From Ehretia macrophylla (taxonomy: Eukaryota; Streptophyta; Magnoliopsida; Boraginales; Ehretiaceae), in contig CM075767.1 in the NCBI GenBank assembly GCA_037974665.1, positions 6,473,501 through 6,537,500 on the forward strand: a stretch of 64,000 nt of DNA. Reading direction: 5' to 3'. The notes under the pieces were generated by a model. That model did not search any database. It had not been told where the DNA came from and was given only the letters and a program-made list of their open reading frames with translations. Made by a program: the position numbers and the translations under genes. Of this stretch, positions 1 through 9,614 are shown piece by piece (positions within the stretch are counted from its first letter, which is position 1; the number at the start of each line of letters is the position of its first letter).

Positions 1-2
1 AA

Positions 3-1586
3 TTAACCAAAAAGATGATTATAGTTGGCAACATCTATAAACAATCTGTTCCAGAAAGAACAACTGTCAATAACATTATCCTAGGATTTACAGGCTAGTT
101 GAAGGGATGGTGGGATGACCATATCAATGACTAGACCAAATCTGCTATCTTAGATATGCAGAAAACCAATGACCTAGGTAACCCAGTCTTGAATGACCAA
201 GGTCAAACAGAATCCAATGCCTTTTTTGCCTTAGCCTATATGATCACTTACCATTTTGTTGGTGATCCAATTATTTACCAGGAACGTACCTCTGAGATTC
301 TCCAGAATCTTAGATGTAGAAGACTACAAGACTTCCGATGGTATAAGAATGTCTTTCTCAGTAAGTTATACAAAAGACCAAATAACAATGTCAGTTATTG
401 GAAAGAAAGATTTTTATCTGGACTTCCAAAGTTATTTGCCCAGCAGGTGAAAGAAGCCCTTTCGCTTACTTTTCCAGACTTATATTATGATTTGATGACT
501 TATGGAGATATCATAAGTCAGATCAACAAGACAGCTTTGAAGATCTGTACTAATCTTCGATTCAAAGCACAGTTAAAGAAATAGAACCTAGCATCCAGAA
601 ATGAGTTAGGAAATTGGTGTGAACAATATGGCGTGGAACGTATCCAGCCTCCTCACACTGAAAAAACCCATAAATCTAGATCACATAGATTTAAAAGACA
701 TCATACACAGAAGTATGATAGACCTTTTAGATCATTTAGGAAGAAGAAGTATTGCCAAAAGTTTTCATAAAACAAATGGAAACCCAGATACAATAAGGAT
801 AGTTAAAAACAGCAGAATTCCTCTGTCTGTTTCAAGTGCGGCAAGCCAGGCCACTTCGCCAAATCTTGCAGGCTAAGATCTAGAATCCAACAGTTAGAAT
901 TGGACGAAGAAAGTAAGAATAATTTCCTCCAGATCATTGACCAGTATGAGTCTAACTTCAGTGCCAATTCTTCACAAGAAGGTTCTAGTGAAGATAACAT
1001 CAACCAGATTGGTACAGATTACTACTCTAGCAGTAGTAAAGAATCTGAACCAGATTGTAGTTGTCCCAGTAAAAGACCATGTTTCTGTAATAAGAAATTC
1101 AATGTCCTTACAAACTCTTATAGTCTCATGATAGACATGATCAGTAAGATCACAGACCCAGATGAGAAATAAGTCTATCTTCTAAAGCTCAAGGAGCTTA
1201 TTAACCAGAAAGAAGAAAGACAAGTTACGACCATTCCCAGAGAGACTCAAAAGACTAATTATTCTGAAGTCTTATCCCATTTCTAGAAGAGAAAATCTCA
1301 ACCAGTAAGAATCTCTGATCTCCAATCTGAGATCAATTAGTTGAAACAAGAGATTCGAGAACTTAGAAAAGATAGTTACAGAATTGACCAGATAGAACAA
1401 GAAGTTTTACTTCTTAAATTAGATAGTCAATTAGATTTATAAGAACTTCATCAGAATGATGATCGGTTAGATAATCAGACTCCGATTGCATTAGCCAAGC
1501 TAAAAACAGACCTACCAGAAAATAGTAATCCAATTGAGAGAAAAGAAGAAGAGAATTATCTCAATCTTCTCAAAAGAATTTCATAC
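3..1586 (+). pseudogene. EPRV capsid region with CCHC zinc knuckle (arm A)
   Basis: Capsid part of the pararetroviral polyprotein; in the virus it packages the genome and the knuckle binds nucleic acid. The segment LKGWWDD (about 99-119) and the conserved FRWYKNVF block (about 333-356) match the minus-strand copy at 7706-9401. A perfect CX2CX4HX4C knuckle lies at 828-869. Ser/Glu-rich and then Lys/Glu/Leu-rich stretches follow, up to the protease. In-frame stops: 96-98, 132-134, 582-584, 768-770, 804-806, 1170-1172, 1284-1286, 1338-1340 and 1440-1442. At six of these (96, 132, 582, 768, 1170, 1284) another copy in the window still has CAG or CAA. The N-terminus lies outside the window. Confidence 0.82.
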
Positions 1587-2095
1587 CAGAAATGGTATGT
1601 CAAATTGACCATAGTCATCGAAGACTATAAATTCGATACAATTGCACTTCTTGATTTAGGTGCAGATATGAACTGCATCCAAGAAGGGATTATCCCTACC
1701 AGATTTTTTGAGAAAACCAGAGAGAAACTTTCTACAGCTGACTCTAGTAGATTACAGATTCAGTTCAAGTTATCTAATGCACATGTGTGCAACAAAGGAA
1801 TTTGTTTTCCAACCAGTTTTGTTTTGATAAAACAGTTAAATTCCGAAGTCATATTAGGGAATCCTTTTCTCCAGTCTTTGTTCCCTTTTTATGCAACAGA
1901 AAAATAAATTTCAACACAAGTGTTAGGAAAAACAATTTTATTTCCATTCTTTTATCCCTCGATGAAATAAGAAGTAAACTCGATTGAGAAGAAAGAAAAC
2001 CAGATTGCATTTCTCAAACAAGACATCGATAGTCTTTGTATTGAGAACCAGATTTCAAAACAGTTGCAATCAATCAAGCAATTTCAAACCAGACT
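1587..2095 (+). pseudogene. EPRV aspartic protease region (arm A)
   Basis: Pepsin-like retroviral protease region that would process the polyprotein. The active-site block reads LLDLGADMNC, with Leu where the expected D-S/T-G triad residue should be; the minus-strand copy keeps LLDSG. The flap-distal block VILGNPFL is present. The open stretch ends in TAA at 1905-1907, and a second stop follows in ATG AAA TAA where the other copy has CGA. The region runs without frameshift into a linker of repeated Gln/Lys residues. The replaced catalytic-triad Ser and the stops make this copy inactive. Confidence 0.82.
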
Positions 2096-2270
2096 TGGAA
2101 AAGAACACATTGTTCGATTTCATTCAGGAACTTAGAATAGTGCTCAACAGAACTATTCTACAGTCAAGAAAGAAATTTTGTCAATTGTTTTATGTATTTC
2201 AAAATTTTAAGATAATTTATTAAACCAGAAATTCACAGTTCGTGTTGACTGCCAGTCAGCCAAAGATGTC
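2096..2270 (+). pseudogene. EPRV RNase H stub after reverse-transcriptase deletion (arm A)
   Basis: Immediately after the protease linker, the frame enters RNase H sequence (RFHSGT, STVKKEILSIV, VRVDCQSAKDV). The whole reverse transcriptase and the start of RNase H are missing compared with arm B. The breakpoint is near 2104, at a short AAAAGAA stretch that also occurs at both corresponding ends in arm B (near 3880 and 2820), so about 1.06 kb was lost. Stops are present at the TGG-to-TAG site near 2137 and at 2208-2210 (CAA in arm B). The copy ends abruptly at 2270. Confidence 0.8.
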
Positions 2271-2310
2271 TGATGCTCAAAGCTTTGCTTTTGTACTTTC
2301 TTGGTGCCAT
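2271..2310 (-). pseudogene. Start of a downstream EPRV ORF, cut at the inversion junction
   Basis: On the minus strand an ATG at 2310 opens MAPRKYKSKALSI, after which the sequence runs into arm A at 2270. It lies downstream of the RNase H end, where many caulimovirids place a separate downstream ORF. Only 13 codons are left, so neither function nor genuine start can be proved; the basic N-terminus is the only visible property. Confidence 0.4.
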
Positions 2311-3276
2311 AGTGTTCAGTAGTGTATGCCCTCTGCTTTTGGGATTACCTTCCTTAAAAAGATGGAAATGGAATTGAAACTGGATTCCAATCTGGTTAAT
2401 TCGGTGGATTTGAATTGAATTCTTTCAAGTCCGCTGCTGGTAAATCCTGTAGAATGGAAAACTGGAAATGGTACTCCCGAAGGAATCTTATGTGATAGGC
2501 ACGTTGCCTGTTAAAAATTATCTAGTTAGAAAATCAGGGATTGAATTGTCAATACCCTTGATGTACAGGATATCAAAATCAAAAATGGATAAGATCGCTT
2601 GCCATCTGGCAAAGATCTATCTGGATGCTATGTTTTTAACGTCCTTAGCCAGGACATCTTTGGCTGATTGGCAGTCAACACGAACTATGAATTTTTGGTT
2701 TAATAAATCATTTTGAAATTTTGAAATGCATAAAACAATTGACAAAATTTCTTTCTTGACTGTAGAATAGTTCTGTTGAGCACTAATCCAAGTTCCTGAA
2801 TGAAATCGAATAGTGTATTCTTTTTCTTTTAAAATTTGGATTAAAATACCTCCAAAACCTAATTCAGAAGTATCTGTCTGAACTATCTTTGGGGCGTCTG
2901 GTTGACATAAAGTCAAAACTGGTAAAACCTTTACTTGTTTCTTGATTTCTCGAACTGTTTTAGAATGAACCTCAGACCAGGCTAGAGGGTTCTTCTTAAG
3001 TCGTTCAAATAAAGGTTTGCAAATATGGCGAATGCCAAGGTAAAAATCTGCTACATAATTAAGAGATCCTAAGAATCTCTGTAACTGTGTCTTTTCTGTT
3101 AAAACATCTGGAAATTTTTCTGCAAAATCTAAGGTTCTTTGGATAGGTGTGATTTTTTCGAAGGAAATCATATGTCCAAGGAATCTTATCTTTGTTTGGA
3201 AAAGCTTAATCTTAGGTGCAGAAACCACAAGACCATTTCTTTTATAACTTTGAAAAACAAATCTAAATGTTTCCAA
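2311..3276 (-). pseudogene. EPRV RNase H domain (arm B)
   Basis: RNase H/connection part of the pararetroviral polymerase, which would remove RNA from the RNA-DNA hybrid. The open stretch 3276-2617 (219 aa) carries RFLGHMIS at about residue 31, the connection block RFLGSLNY, and RNase H motifs with acidic residues in VQTDTSELGFGG, KKEILSIV and VRVDCQSAKDVL. It stops at a TAG in the context ASR-stop-IFARWQ. The family's tail (YIKG, DFLTR) continues past that stop in the same frame to about 2500. It is out of frame with the reverse transcriptase upstream, so a 1-2 nt indel separates them near 3200-3276. Confidence 0.82.
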
Positions 3277-3998
3277 TGCTGATGAATGTCATTACTGAAG
3301 ACTAAAACATCATCAATGTAAACAATAGTAAAACTGGTAAACTGATTAAAAATTTGATTCATGATATTCTGGAATTCTGAGGGTGCATTATTAAGACCGA
3401 ATGGCATGACGTTACATTCGTACTGGCCAAAAGGAACTGTGAATGCGGTCTTGTATTTATCCTCCGCTGAAATCTGGATTTGCCAAAAGCCTAATTTCAT
3501 GTTTAATTTAGAGAAGACTTGAGCCTAGTATAATCTTTTAAGGAGATCAAACTTGTTAGGTATGAGATACCTAATCCATTGTAAAACCTTGCTCAAAGGT
3601 TTATAATTGATAACTAATCTAGGAACTCCTCGTTCCTTCTCTGCATGTTTATTAACATAAAATGCTGCATATGACCATGGGCTCTTACTGGGTTGAATGA
3701 GCTTTTTATCTAATAAACTATGGATTTCTGTTTTGCATAAATCTAAATATTCCGGACTTATCTGAATGGGATGAGCTTTTGTAGGAATATGTTTTTCTGA
3801 AAAATCTTTTTCATATGGTAAAGAAACAATATGTTTTTTTTCTATTCCAAAAAGCTGTAGGAAGTTCTGAACATACTTCTTTTTCAAGTCTGGTTTAAAA
3901 TTGCTGGATTGATTGCAACTGTTTTGAAATCTGGTTCTCAATACGAAGACTATCGATGTCTTGTTTGAGAAATGCAATCTGGTTTTCTTTCCTCTCAA
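3186..3998 (-). pseudogene. EPRV reverse transcriptase (arm B)
   Basis: RNA-dependent DNA polymerase core of the pararetrovirus. Two open stretches in one frame (3998-3525 and 3500-3186) are separated by a single TAG near 3522. Visible motifs: GVPRLVINYKPL, then KLGFWQIQI, MPFGLNNAP and the catalytic YIDD (residues 61-64 of the second stretch, about 3309-3320). The catalytic acidic pair is preserved, but the stop and the frameshift into RNase H break the protein. Arm A has lost this entire domain. Confidence 0.86.
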
Positions 3999-4395
3999 TC
4001 GAGTTTACTTCTCGTTTCATCGAGGGATAAAAGAATGGAAATAAAATTGTTTTTCCTAAAACTTGTGTTGAAATTCCTTTTTTGGTTGCATAAAAATAGA
4101 ACAAAGACTGGAGAAAATGATTCCCTAATATGACTTCGGAATTTAACTATTTCATCAAAACAAATCCGATTGGAAAACAAATTCCTTTGTTGCACATATG
4201 TGCATTAGATAACTTGAACTGAATCTGTAATCTACTATAGTCAGCTGTAGAAAGCTTATCTCTGGTTTTCTCAAAAAATTTGGTGGGGATAATCCCTTCT
4301 TGGATGCAGTTCATATCTACACCTGAATCAAGAAGTGCAATTGTATCGAATTTATAGTCTTCGATGACTATGGTCAATTTGACATACCATTTCTG
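3895..4395 (-). pseudogene. EPRV aspartic protease (arm B)
   Basis: Minus-strand equivalent of the arm A protease. The active-site block keeps DSG (LLDSGVDMNC) in the stretch 4377-4147. A TAG interrupts the frame at about 4149, where arm A has CAG, and the frame continues in 4104-3895 with a Lys/Gln/Ile-rich linker. A frame change then leads into the reverse transcriptase stretch starting at 3998. The comparison shows private stops in each arm at sites where the other is open. Confidence 0.82.
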
Positions 4396-5298
4396 GTATG
4401 AAATTCTTTTGAGAAGATTGAGATAATTCTCTTCTTCTTTTATCTCAATTGGATTACTATTTTCTGGTAGGTCTGTTTTTAGTTTGCCTAATGCAATATG
4501 AGTTTGTTTATCTAACCGATCATCATTCTGATGATGTTCCTATAAATCTAATTGACTATCTAATTTAAGAAGTAAAACTTCTTGTTCTATCTGGTCAATT
4601 CTGTAACTATCTTTTCTAAGTTCTCGAATCTCTTGTTTCAACTAATTGATCTCAGATTGGAGATCAGAGATTCCTACTGGTTGAGATTTCCTCTTCTGGA
4701 AATGGGATAAGACTTCAGAATAATTAGTCTTCTGAGTCTCTCTGGGAATGGTCGTAACTTGTCTTTCTTCTTTCTAGTTAATAAGCTCCTTGAGCTTTAG
4801 AAGATAAACTTGTTTCTCATTTGGGTCTGTGATCTTACTAATCATGTCTATCATAAGACTGTAAGAGTCTGTAAGGACATTGAGTTTCTTATTACAGAAA
4901 CATGGTCCTTTACTGGGACAACTACAATCTGGTTCAGATTCTTTACTACTGCTAAAGTAGTAATATGTACCAATCTGGTTGATGTTATCTTCACTAGAAC
5001 CTTATTGTGAAGAACTGGTACTGAAGTCAGACTCATACTAGTCAATGATCTGGAGGAAATTATTCTTAGTTTCTTCATCTAATTCTAACTGTTGGATTCT
5101 GGATTTTAGCCTACAAGATTTGGCGAAGTGGCCTGGCTTGCTGCACTTGAAATAGACAGATGAATTATGCTATTTTTACTATCCTTATTGTATCTGGGTT
5201 TCCATTTGTTTTGGGGAAACTTCTGGTAATACTTCTTCTTCCTAAATGATCTAAAAGATCTATCGTACTTCTGCGTATGAGGTCTCTTACATTTATGT
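4396..5298 (-). pseudogene. EPRV capsid C-terminal part and zinc knuckle (arm B)
   Basis: Corresponds to arm A positions about 685-1586. The basic block before the knuckle (5298-5190) is one frame off from the knuckle and protease because one nucleotide differs between copies near 5185. The first knuckle cysteine is Tyr (TAT at 5154-5152) and a Gly is Ser, both G-to-A changes, so zinc binding would be lost. TAG at about 5040 stands where arm A has CAG. Two stops further down are at the same codons as in arm A (1338-1340 and 1440-1442 there). The block ends at the solo LTR insertion site. Confidence 0.8.
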
Positions 5299-7705
5299 TG
5301 TGAGACCCCATATTTTATCTTTGCCTCGATTTGCATATTTTGACATGTTTATGTGTTATATGAATTAAAATGTGCTAATTCTATGATTTATATTTCTATT
5401 ACATGCTATGTGCGTATTCGTGAAATTTTCATAAAAAACAGCATCAGAAAATTTATCGACGGTTTTTGTGAATAGTATTTTGAACACACGTCCGCTAAAT
5501 TTTTTACACAGGTGTTTTAAATGTTTTAAAACCTATTCCTTGGATATTAATAGACCTGTATTTGATTAAAATGGATTTTAAATCGGCTTTGAAAATTTAA
5601 AGGATTTTACACTTTCTTTTGTAAAAATCACGTTTTTAATCGAGTTGGGTGAAAATATTTGCATGTAAAACTCTTTATCACCTAAAATAAATTATCTAGA
5701 AATAGTCTAAGTGTTGAATACTTGTTTTGAGCAAGAAATAGTCTAAAATAGAATTAAAAAACTAGGAACTACTGAAAATAAACTAAGTGTTCACCTTTGA
5801 CTTTACTATTTTTGCATTTGACTTAGCTTATATATGCATAATAACTAAAATAACTCATAAAACAAAAGATCAAACCCACTCAAATCTCACACACATGGCC
5901 GAACACCTTGAGGCCATTTTTGCTTGAATTTTGCAATACAAAACCTTTACACTTGAACCAAAGTTTGATTGCACTTGTTGGGTATCCATTCTATACCTTT
6001 CTTGCATCATATAACATCAAAGGTGAGAGAAAAATTCTAGATCTCAAATGTCATTTTTATGTTAATTCATATAATCGAATTTTTAGCCGTTGAAATGTTA
6101 CATTGATGTTATATTATTGCTCAGTAGATGCTAAGGATTGATTATGTGTGTTTATATAAATTTTGAACCGTTGTAGCATGAATTTTTATTTTTCGGGTAT
6201 TAAAATTGAGTTGTTGGCTATTTTTTGAATAATTGGAGTTGTGGAAGTTGGAATCGATTGCTGTTACCTTGTAAAAGTTTGTTAAATACGTTGGAGTAAT
6301 GTTGTAATGCCGAAATTTTGATTGCGATGTCGTGGTGAACGTCCAAAAATTTCAGCCATGGTGCATTGAGGTTTTAGGGCTATTGGGCTTAATTTGGATG
6401 GATTGTGGTTGGTTTCCGAGATGGCTAATGTAGTTGTTTGAGTAGGTGAGTGATAGAAACTGGTTTGGAGGTTATTGGATTAGTAGATTGTAAGTTATGA
6501 CTTTTGGAAGTTTGGGTTGTCTTTCTTTAAATGTTGAGATAATGTCTTTAGTTGTTTGGGTAGTGTTTGAGTGGTTGAATTATGGGTTGTTGTTGATTAG
6601 ATGCGGGTTTAGTTGAGGGGTTAAATGCATGTTAAGTTGGATGACCTACTTTGTAATCTAACTTAGTTGTTGAGTTCTTAATTGTTTAATTGATGATATG
6701 TTGTTGAAATGTTATTAATTAATTATTGATTATTGATTACTGATGAAGCCGGGAGATAGGCAACTTACTTTGTTGTCCTCCTGAGACATGAATGATTATT
6801 ATTATTGTCATTAGTCTTGGTATGTGTGTGCCACCTCTCGGGCAGCGTCGGGCTGTCGGGTTAATAATGGCATGACTATCATAGGCTACCCCCAGCTCGC
6901 ATGGCGGAGGTGCCATGGATGGAAGGGCTAGTGAGGTACCTCCGGTGCATGAATAATGGGGAGTTATAAGAAGATGGTTGAGATCGTGATGGCGTTTGGA
7001 GCTACACCAACTAGAGTATCCTTTATTGATTGGTTATTATTACTAAGATGCTTATGTTGTTATTGATGATTATTATGTGTTTACTGCTTAAAGGATGATT
7101 TTCAAGGAGTATAGTAAATACTGTTAAGAGATCTGTCGACTCACTGAGCTTGTTTTATATAAGCTCGCTCTCAATTATTGCATGCATACAGGTGATATTG
7201 AACAAGATTACGGGTACGTGCCTCAGGAAGTTGAGAATGTGCCATATGTGGACGAGTCCTATGTGCCAGAGTCTTGTCCTTGATATCTGAGATGTTGTAC
7301 TCTTTTGTTATCTTGTATATTAAAACTAGTTGGCTTGTAAATACTTAGAAGTTTATGATGTATAAGATGTTGTAAAGATAATGGATTATATGTTGCTAGC
7401 TTAGTAGTCGTGTTTTGTAACATGATTAGGTTACTAGATTAGTTATAATCTATTTTGGAAATGTATGTTATATAGTAAATGTATGATGTTGGAACGGAGC
7501 CGTAAAACTTATGGATGCAATGGTAGAAGAATGTTTAATGTATATTGTGGTTGTGTTGTTTAATTGTTGAATTGTTTGTAGAGTTGGTTGTATGAGTTGC
7601 AAAGAGGTTGGTTTGGAGCCTCGGTGTCCTAATTACTATCATTATACTGCCAAAATTCCGTTTCGTCCTGACTGATTGTAGGAGGGGTCGAGTTGGGGAG
7701 TTACA
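5299..7705 (+). mobile_element. Solo Ty3/gypsy-type LTR inserted in the EPRV (TSD TATGT)
   Basis: The 2,407-bp sequence begins TGTGAGACCCC and ends GGGGAGTTACA (5'-TG...CA-3'). It is flanked by an exact 5-bp duplication, TATGT at 5294-5298 and 7706-7710. Arm A holds the empty site (one TATGT in the reverse complement around 672-690), which confirms the insertion. Start, end and interior (cggggcagcgtcggg-type block at 6838-6870) resemble the LTRs at 28058-30328 and 49979-52255, so it is a relative of that family. No coding region is visible; it is what remains after LTR-LTR recombination. Confidence 0.92.
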
Positions 7706-9401
7706 TATGTGATCTAGATTTATGGGTTCTTTCAGTGTGAGGAGGCTGGATACGTTCCATGTCATACTATTCACACCAATTTCCTAATTCATTTCTGGAT
7801 GCTAGGTTCTGTTTCTTTAACTAAGCTTTGAATCGAAGATCAATACAGATCTTCAAAGCTGTCTTGTTGATTTGACTTATGATATCTCCATAAGTCATCA
7901 AATCAGAATCTAAGTCTGGAAAAGTAAGTGAAAGGGCTTATTTTACCTGCTGGGCAAATAACTTTGGAAGTCCAGATAAAAATCTTTCTTTCCAATAACT
8001 GGCATTGTTATCTGGTCTTTGGTATAACTTACTGAGAAAGACATCCTTATACCATCGGAAGTCTTGTAGTCTTCTACATCTAAGATTTTGGAGAATCTTA
8101 GAGGTACGTTCCTGGTAAATAACTGGATCACTAACAAAATGGTAAGTGATCATATAGACTAAGGCAGAAAGGGCACTGGATTCTGCTTGACCTTGGTCAT
8201 TCAAGACTGGGTTACCTAGGTCATTGGTTTTCTACATATCTAAGATAGCAGATTTGGTCTGGTCATTGATATGGTCATCCCACCATCCTTTCAACTGGCC
8301 TGTAAATCCTAGGATGATGTTATTGACCGCTGTTCTTTCTGGAATAGATTGTTTATAGATGTTGCCAACTATAATCATCTGTTTGGTTAATTCTAATATC
8401 TGGTATTCTGTCTTATCATCTATGTTCCATTCATAGATCTGGCTGGCAGAATAGGTTTTTTGTGACTGGGATTCCTCAATGAGAAGATCTGGTGGTGTTG
8501 GTCTAGGATAGAAACTTCTATATCCTGGTTCAACAATCTTGTTGGCAGTAAACTGGGTATGGGAAATGGTTCTATTTGGTTCACTATCAGAGCCTACTTA
8601 ACTATGGTCTGATTTTCTAATAACTTGTAATGCTGGTAGGTTACCGGTCTGGTGACTACTAGTAAGCGGTTGACTACTAGTAGGTATATCTAGTGGTTTC
8701 TTAATTTTGTCAGAGAGTTATTGCAATAACTTTGCATTCTTCTCTTCTGTGGATTCTACTTTGGGAATAATACTAGAAATCTTAAAGGGAAGAGGTTTGA
8801 CTGGAATCTCTTCTTTATTACTGGTTGACGTAATTCTTAATGATTTGAAAGATCTAACTATAGGAGCAGGAGATTGCTTCCTAAGGGAAAGTTCTATTGA
8901 CTCTTTAAGTTTTTCTTCTCTAGTGGAAGATGAACTACTGGGTTTCTATTCTATCGCATGTTCAATGCGTTCAACTTGTTTCTAAAGGGTGACTAATGAA
9001 AGATTGGTCCAATTGACTTCTTCAGCAATATCTTTCACTTTTGGTGCACTAGCAATGACTACTGGCTTAAGGTCAATGGTACCTTTTGAATTCTTCATCT
9101 GGGTTGCTTGAAAAGGCAGATGCTCAGCATCTAAGGTCTTTGTAGAACTGGGTAAGTTCCACTGCCTAGTTATGGAAGCTAAGACATTGATATGCATGGG
9201 TTTATTTCTTTTTTTAAACCAAAGAAAGAATAGCATGTTAAGTCTCACGACTTTCATGGCTTGATGCCATTAAGTCTTATACTGGGCTTTCTGTTCCTCT
9301 GTGGTAGCATGAAAGAACAATGCTCTATTCTAGGTATGCTTATCAGAAAGAAATTTTTCCTTCAAAGCTTGTCTATTAATCTCTAAATCTTCTTCTAACA
9401 T
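7706..9401 (-). pseudogene. EPRV capsid N-terminal and core region (arm B)
   Basis: Begins with ATG at 9401 (MLEEDLEINR) and keeps one frame to 7706 with multiple stops. The N-terminal third is rich in Lys, Glu, Ser and Pro. The core contains GFTGQLKGWWDD (about 8315-8275), FRWYKDVF and LPKLFAQQVK, matching arm A. A TAG near 8234 stands where arm A has CAG, while arm A has TAG at two sites where this copy has CAG (GQLKGWW and NDQTKS). Length from the start to the knuckle is compatible with a caulimovirid capsid precursor. In life it would continue across the solo LTR to 5298. Confidence 0.82.
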
Positions 9402-9480
9402 GTTAAATCACTAATTCAATTCCTATATAAGGCAGATAGTCAATGGTTACTGAAGAATTCCATGAAACTTCAACTAGTCA
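9402..9480 (-). other. EPRV sequence upstream of the capsid start
   Basis: Short stretch before ATG 9401 on the minus strand, containing cctatataagg-like sequence near 9420-9432. It may be viral leader or promoter remnant, but it is too short to tell. It is joined at 9480/9481 to a second copy of an internal capsid segment, so the junction is not the natural viral genome order. Confidence 0.35.
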
Positions 9481-9580
9481 CTCATTTCTGGATGCTAGGT
9501 TCTGTTTCTTTAACTGAGTTTTGAATCAAAGATCAGTATAGATCTTCAAAGCTGTCTTGTTGATCTGACTTATGATATCT

Positions 9581-9582
<2 letters not shown>
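9481..9582 (-). mobile_element. Fragment of a further EPRV unit
   Basis: These bases repeat 7786-7891 almost exactly (catttctggatgctaggttc and on), in the same orientation, and encode the same capsid segment on the minus strand. The fragment ends in a run of AT dinucleotides exactly where the viral homology stops. This shows at least two head-to-tail EPRV pieces on this strand. Confidence 0.8.

Positions 9583-9612
<30 letters not shown>
9583..9612. repeat. (AT)15 microsatellite at the EPRV border
   Basis: Uninterrupted AT dinucleotides abutting the end of EPRV homology. AT repeats at EPRV borders have been reported for some plant pararetroviruses. Here it may be the original integration site or secondary expansion. 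Confidence 0.95.

Positions 9613-9614
<2 letters not shown>

Larger units (their letters stand above)
1..2270 (+). mobile_element. Endogenous pararetrovirus (Caulimoviridae-like), arm A of an inverted pair
   Basis: Degraded integrated copy of a plant pararetrovirus polyprotein, entering from the left window edge. Order on the + strand: capsid-like domain, CCHC knuckle, coiled-coil-like linker, aspartic protease, then a jump straight to RNase H. It stays in one reading frame (frame 3) throughout, broken by about 13 stop codons but no obvious frameshift. The same domain order is seen on the minus strand at 9401-2271, so the two copies face each other tail to tail. The junction is 2270/2271. Family assignment rests on capsid, protease and RNase H motifs; genus is not assigned. 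Not functional. Confidence 0.85.
2271..9480 (-). mobile_element. Endogenous pararetrovirus, arm B, split by a solo LTR
   Basis: More complete EPRV copy on the minus strand. Read from 9401 downward it holds the capsid N-terminal region and capsid core (to 7706), then after the solo LTR at 5299-7705 the C-terminal capsid and knuckle, protease, reverse transcriptase, RNase H and the first codons of a following ORF (2310-2271). There are several stops, and at least two frameshifts (near 5180-5190 and near 3230-3276). Arm A pairs with it as an inverted repeat; between the arms lies a 382-nt spacer (2271-2652) that belongs to arm B. Inactive. Confidence 0.85.

Noticed and set aside
156-584. 142-codon open frame at the left end read as an intact protein gene
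   Set aside because: It is the stretch between two nonsense codons of the EPRV capsid region; stops at 96, 132 and 582 lie in the same frame and the reading continues on both sides.
619-876. 85-codon frame overlapping the capsid region
   Set aside because: Out of frame with the zinc knuckle (828-869) and the preceding capsid frame; a shadow of it.
7535-7774. Minus-strand frame running from EPRV into the solo LTR
   Set aside because: It crosses the TSD at 7706 and is not in the capsid frame; chance frame over a junction.
1-9582. Potentially infectious endogenous virus
   Set aside because: All copies have many stops, frameshifts, a lost RT in arm A, a substituted protease triad residue in arm A, a damaged knuckle in arm B and a 2.4-kb LTR insertion; no movement-protein region was recognised.
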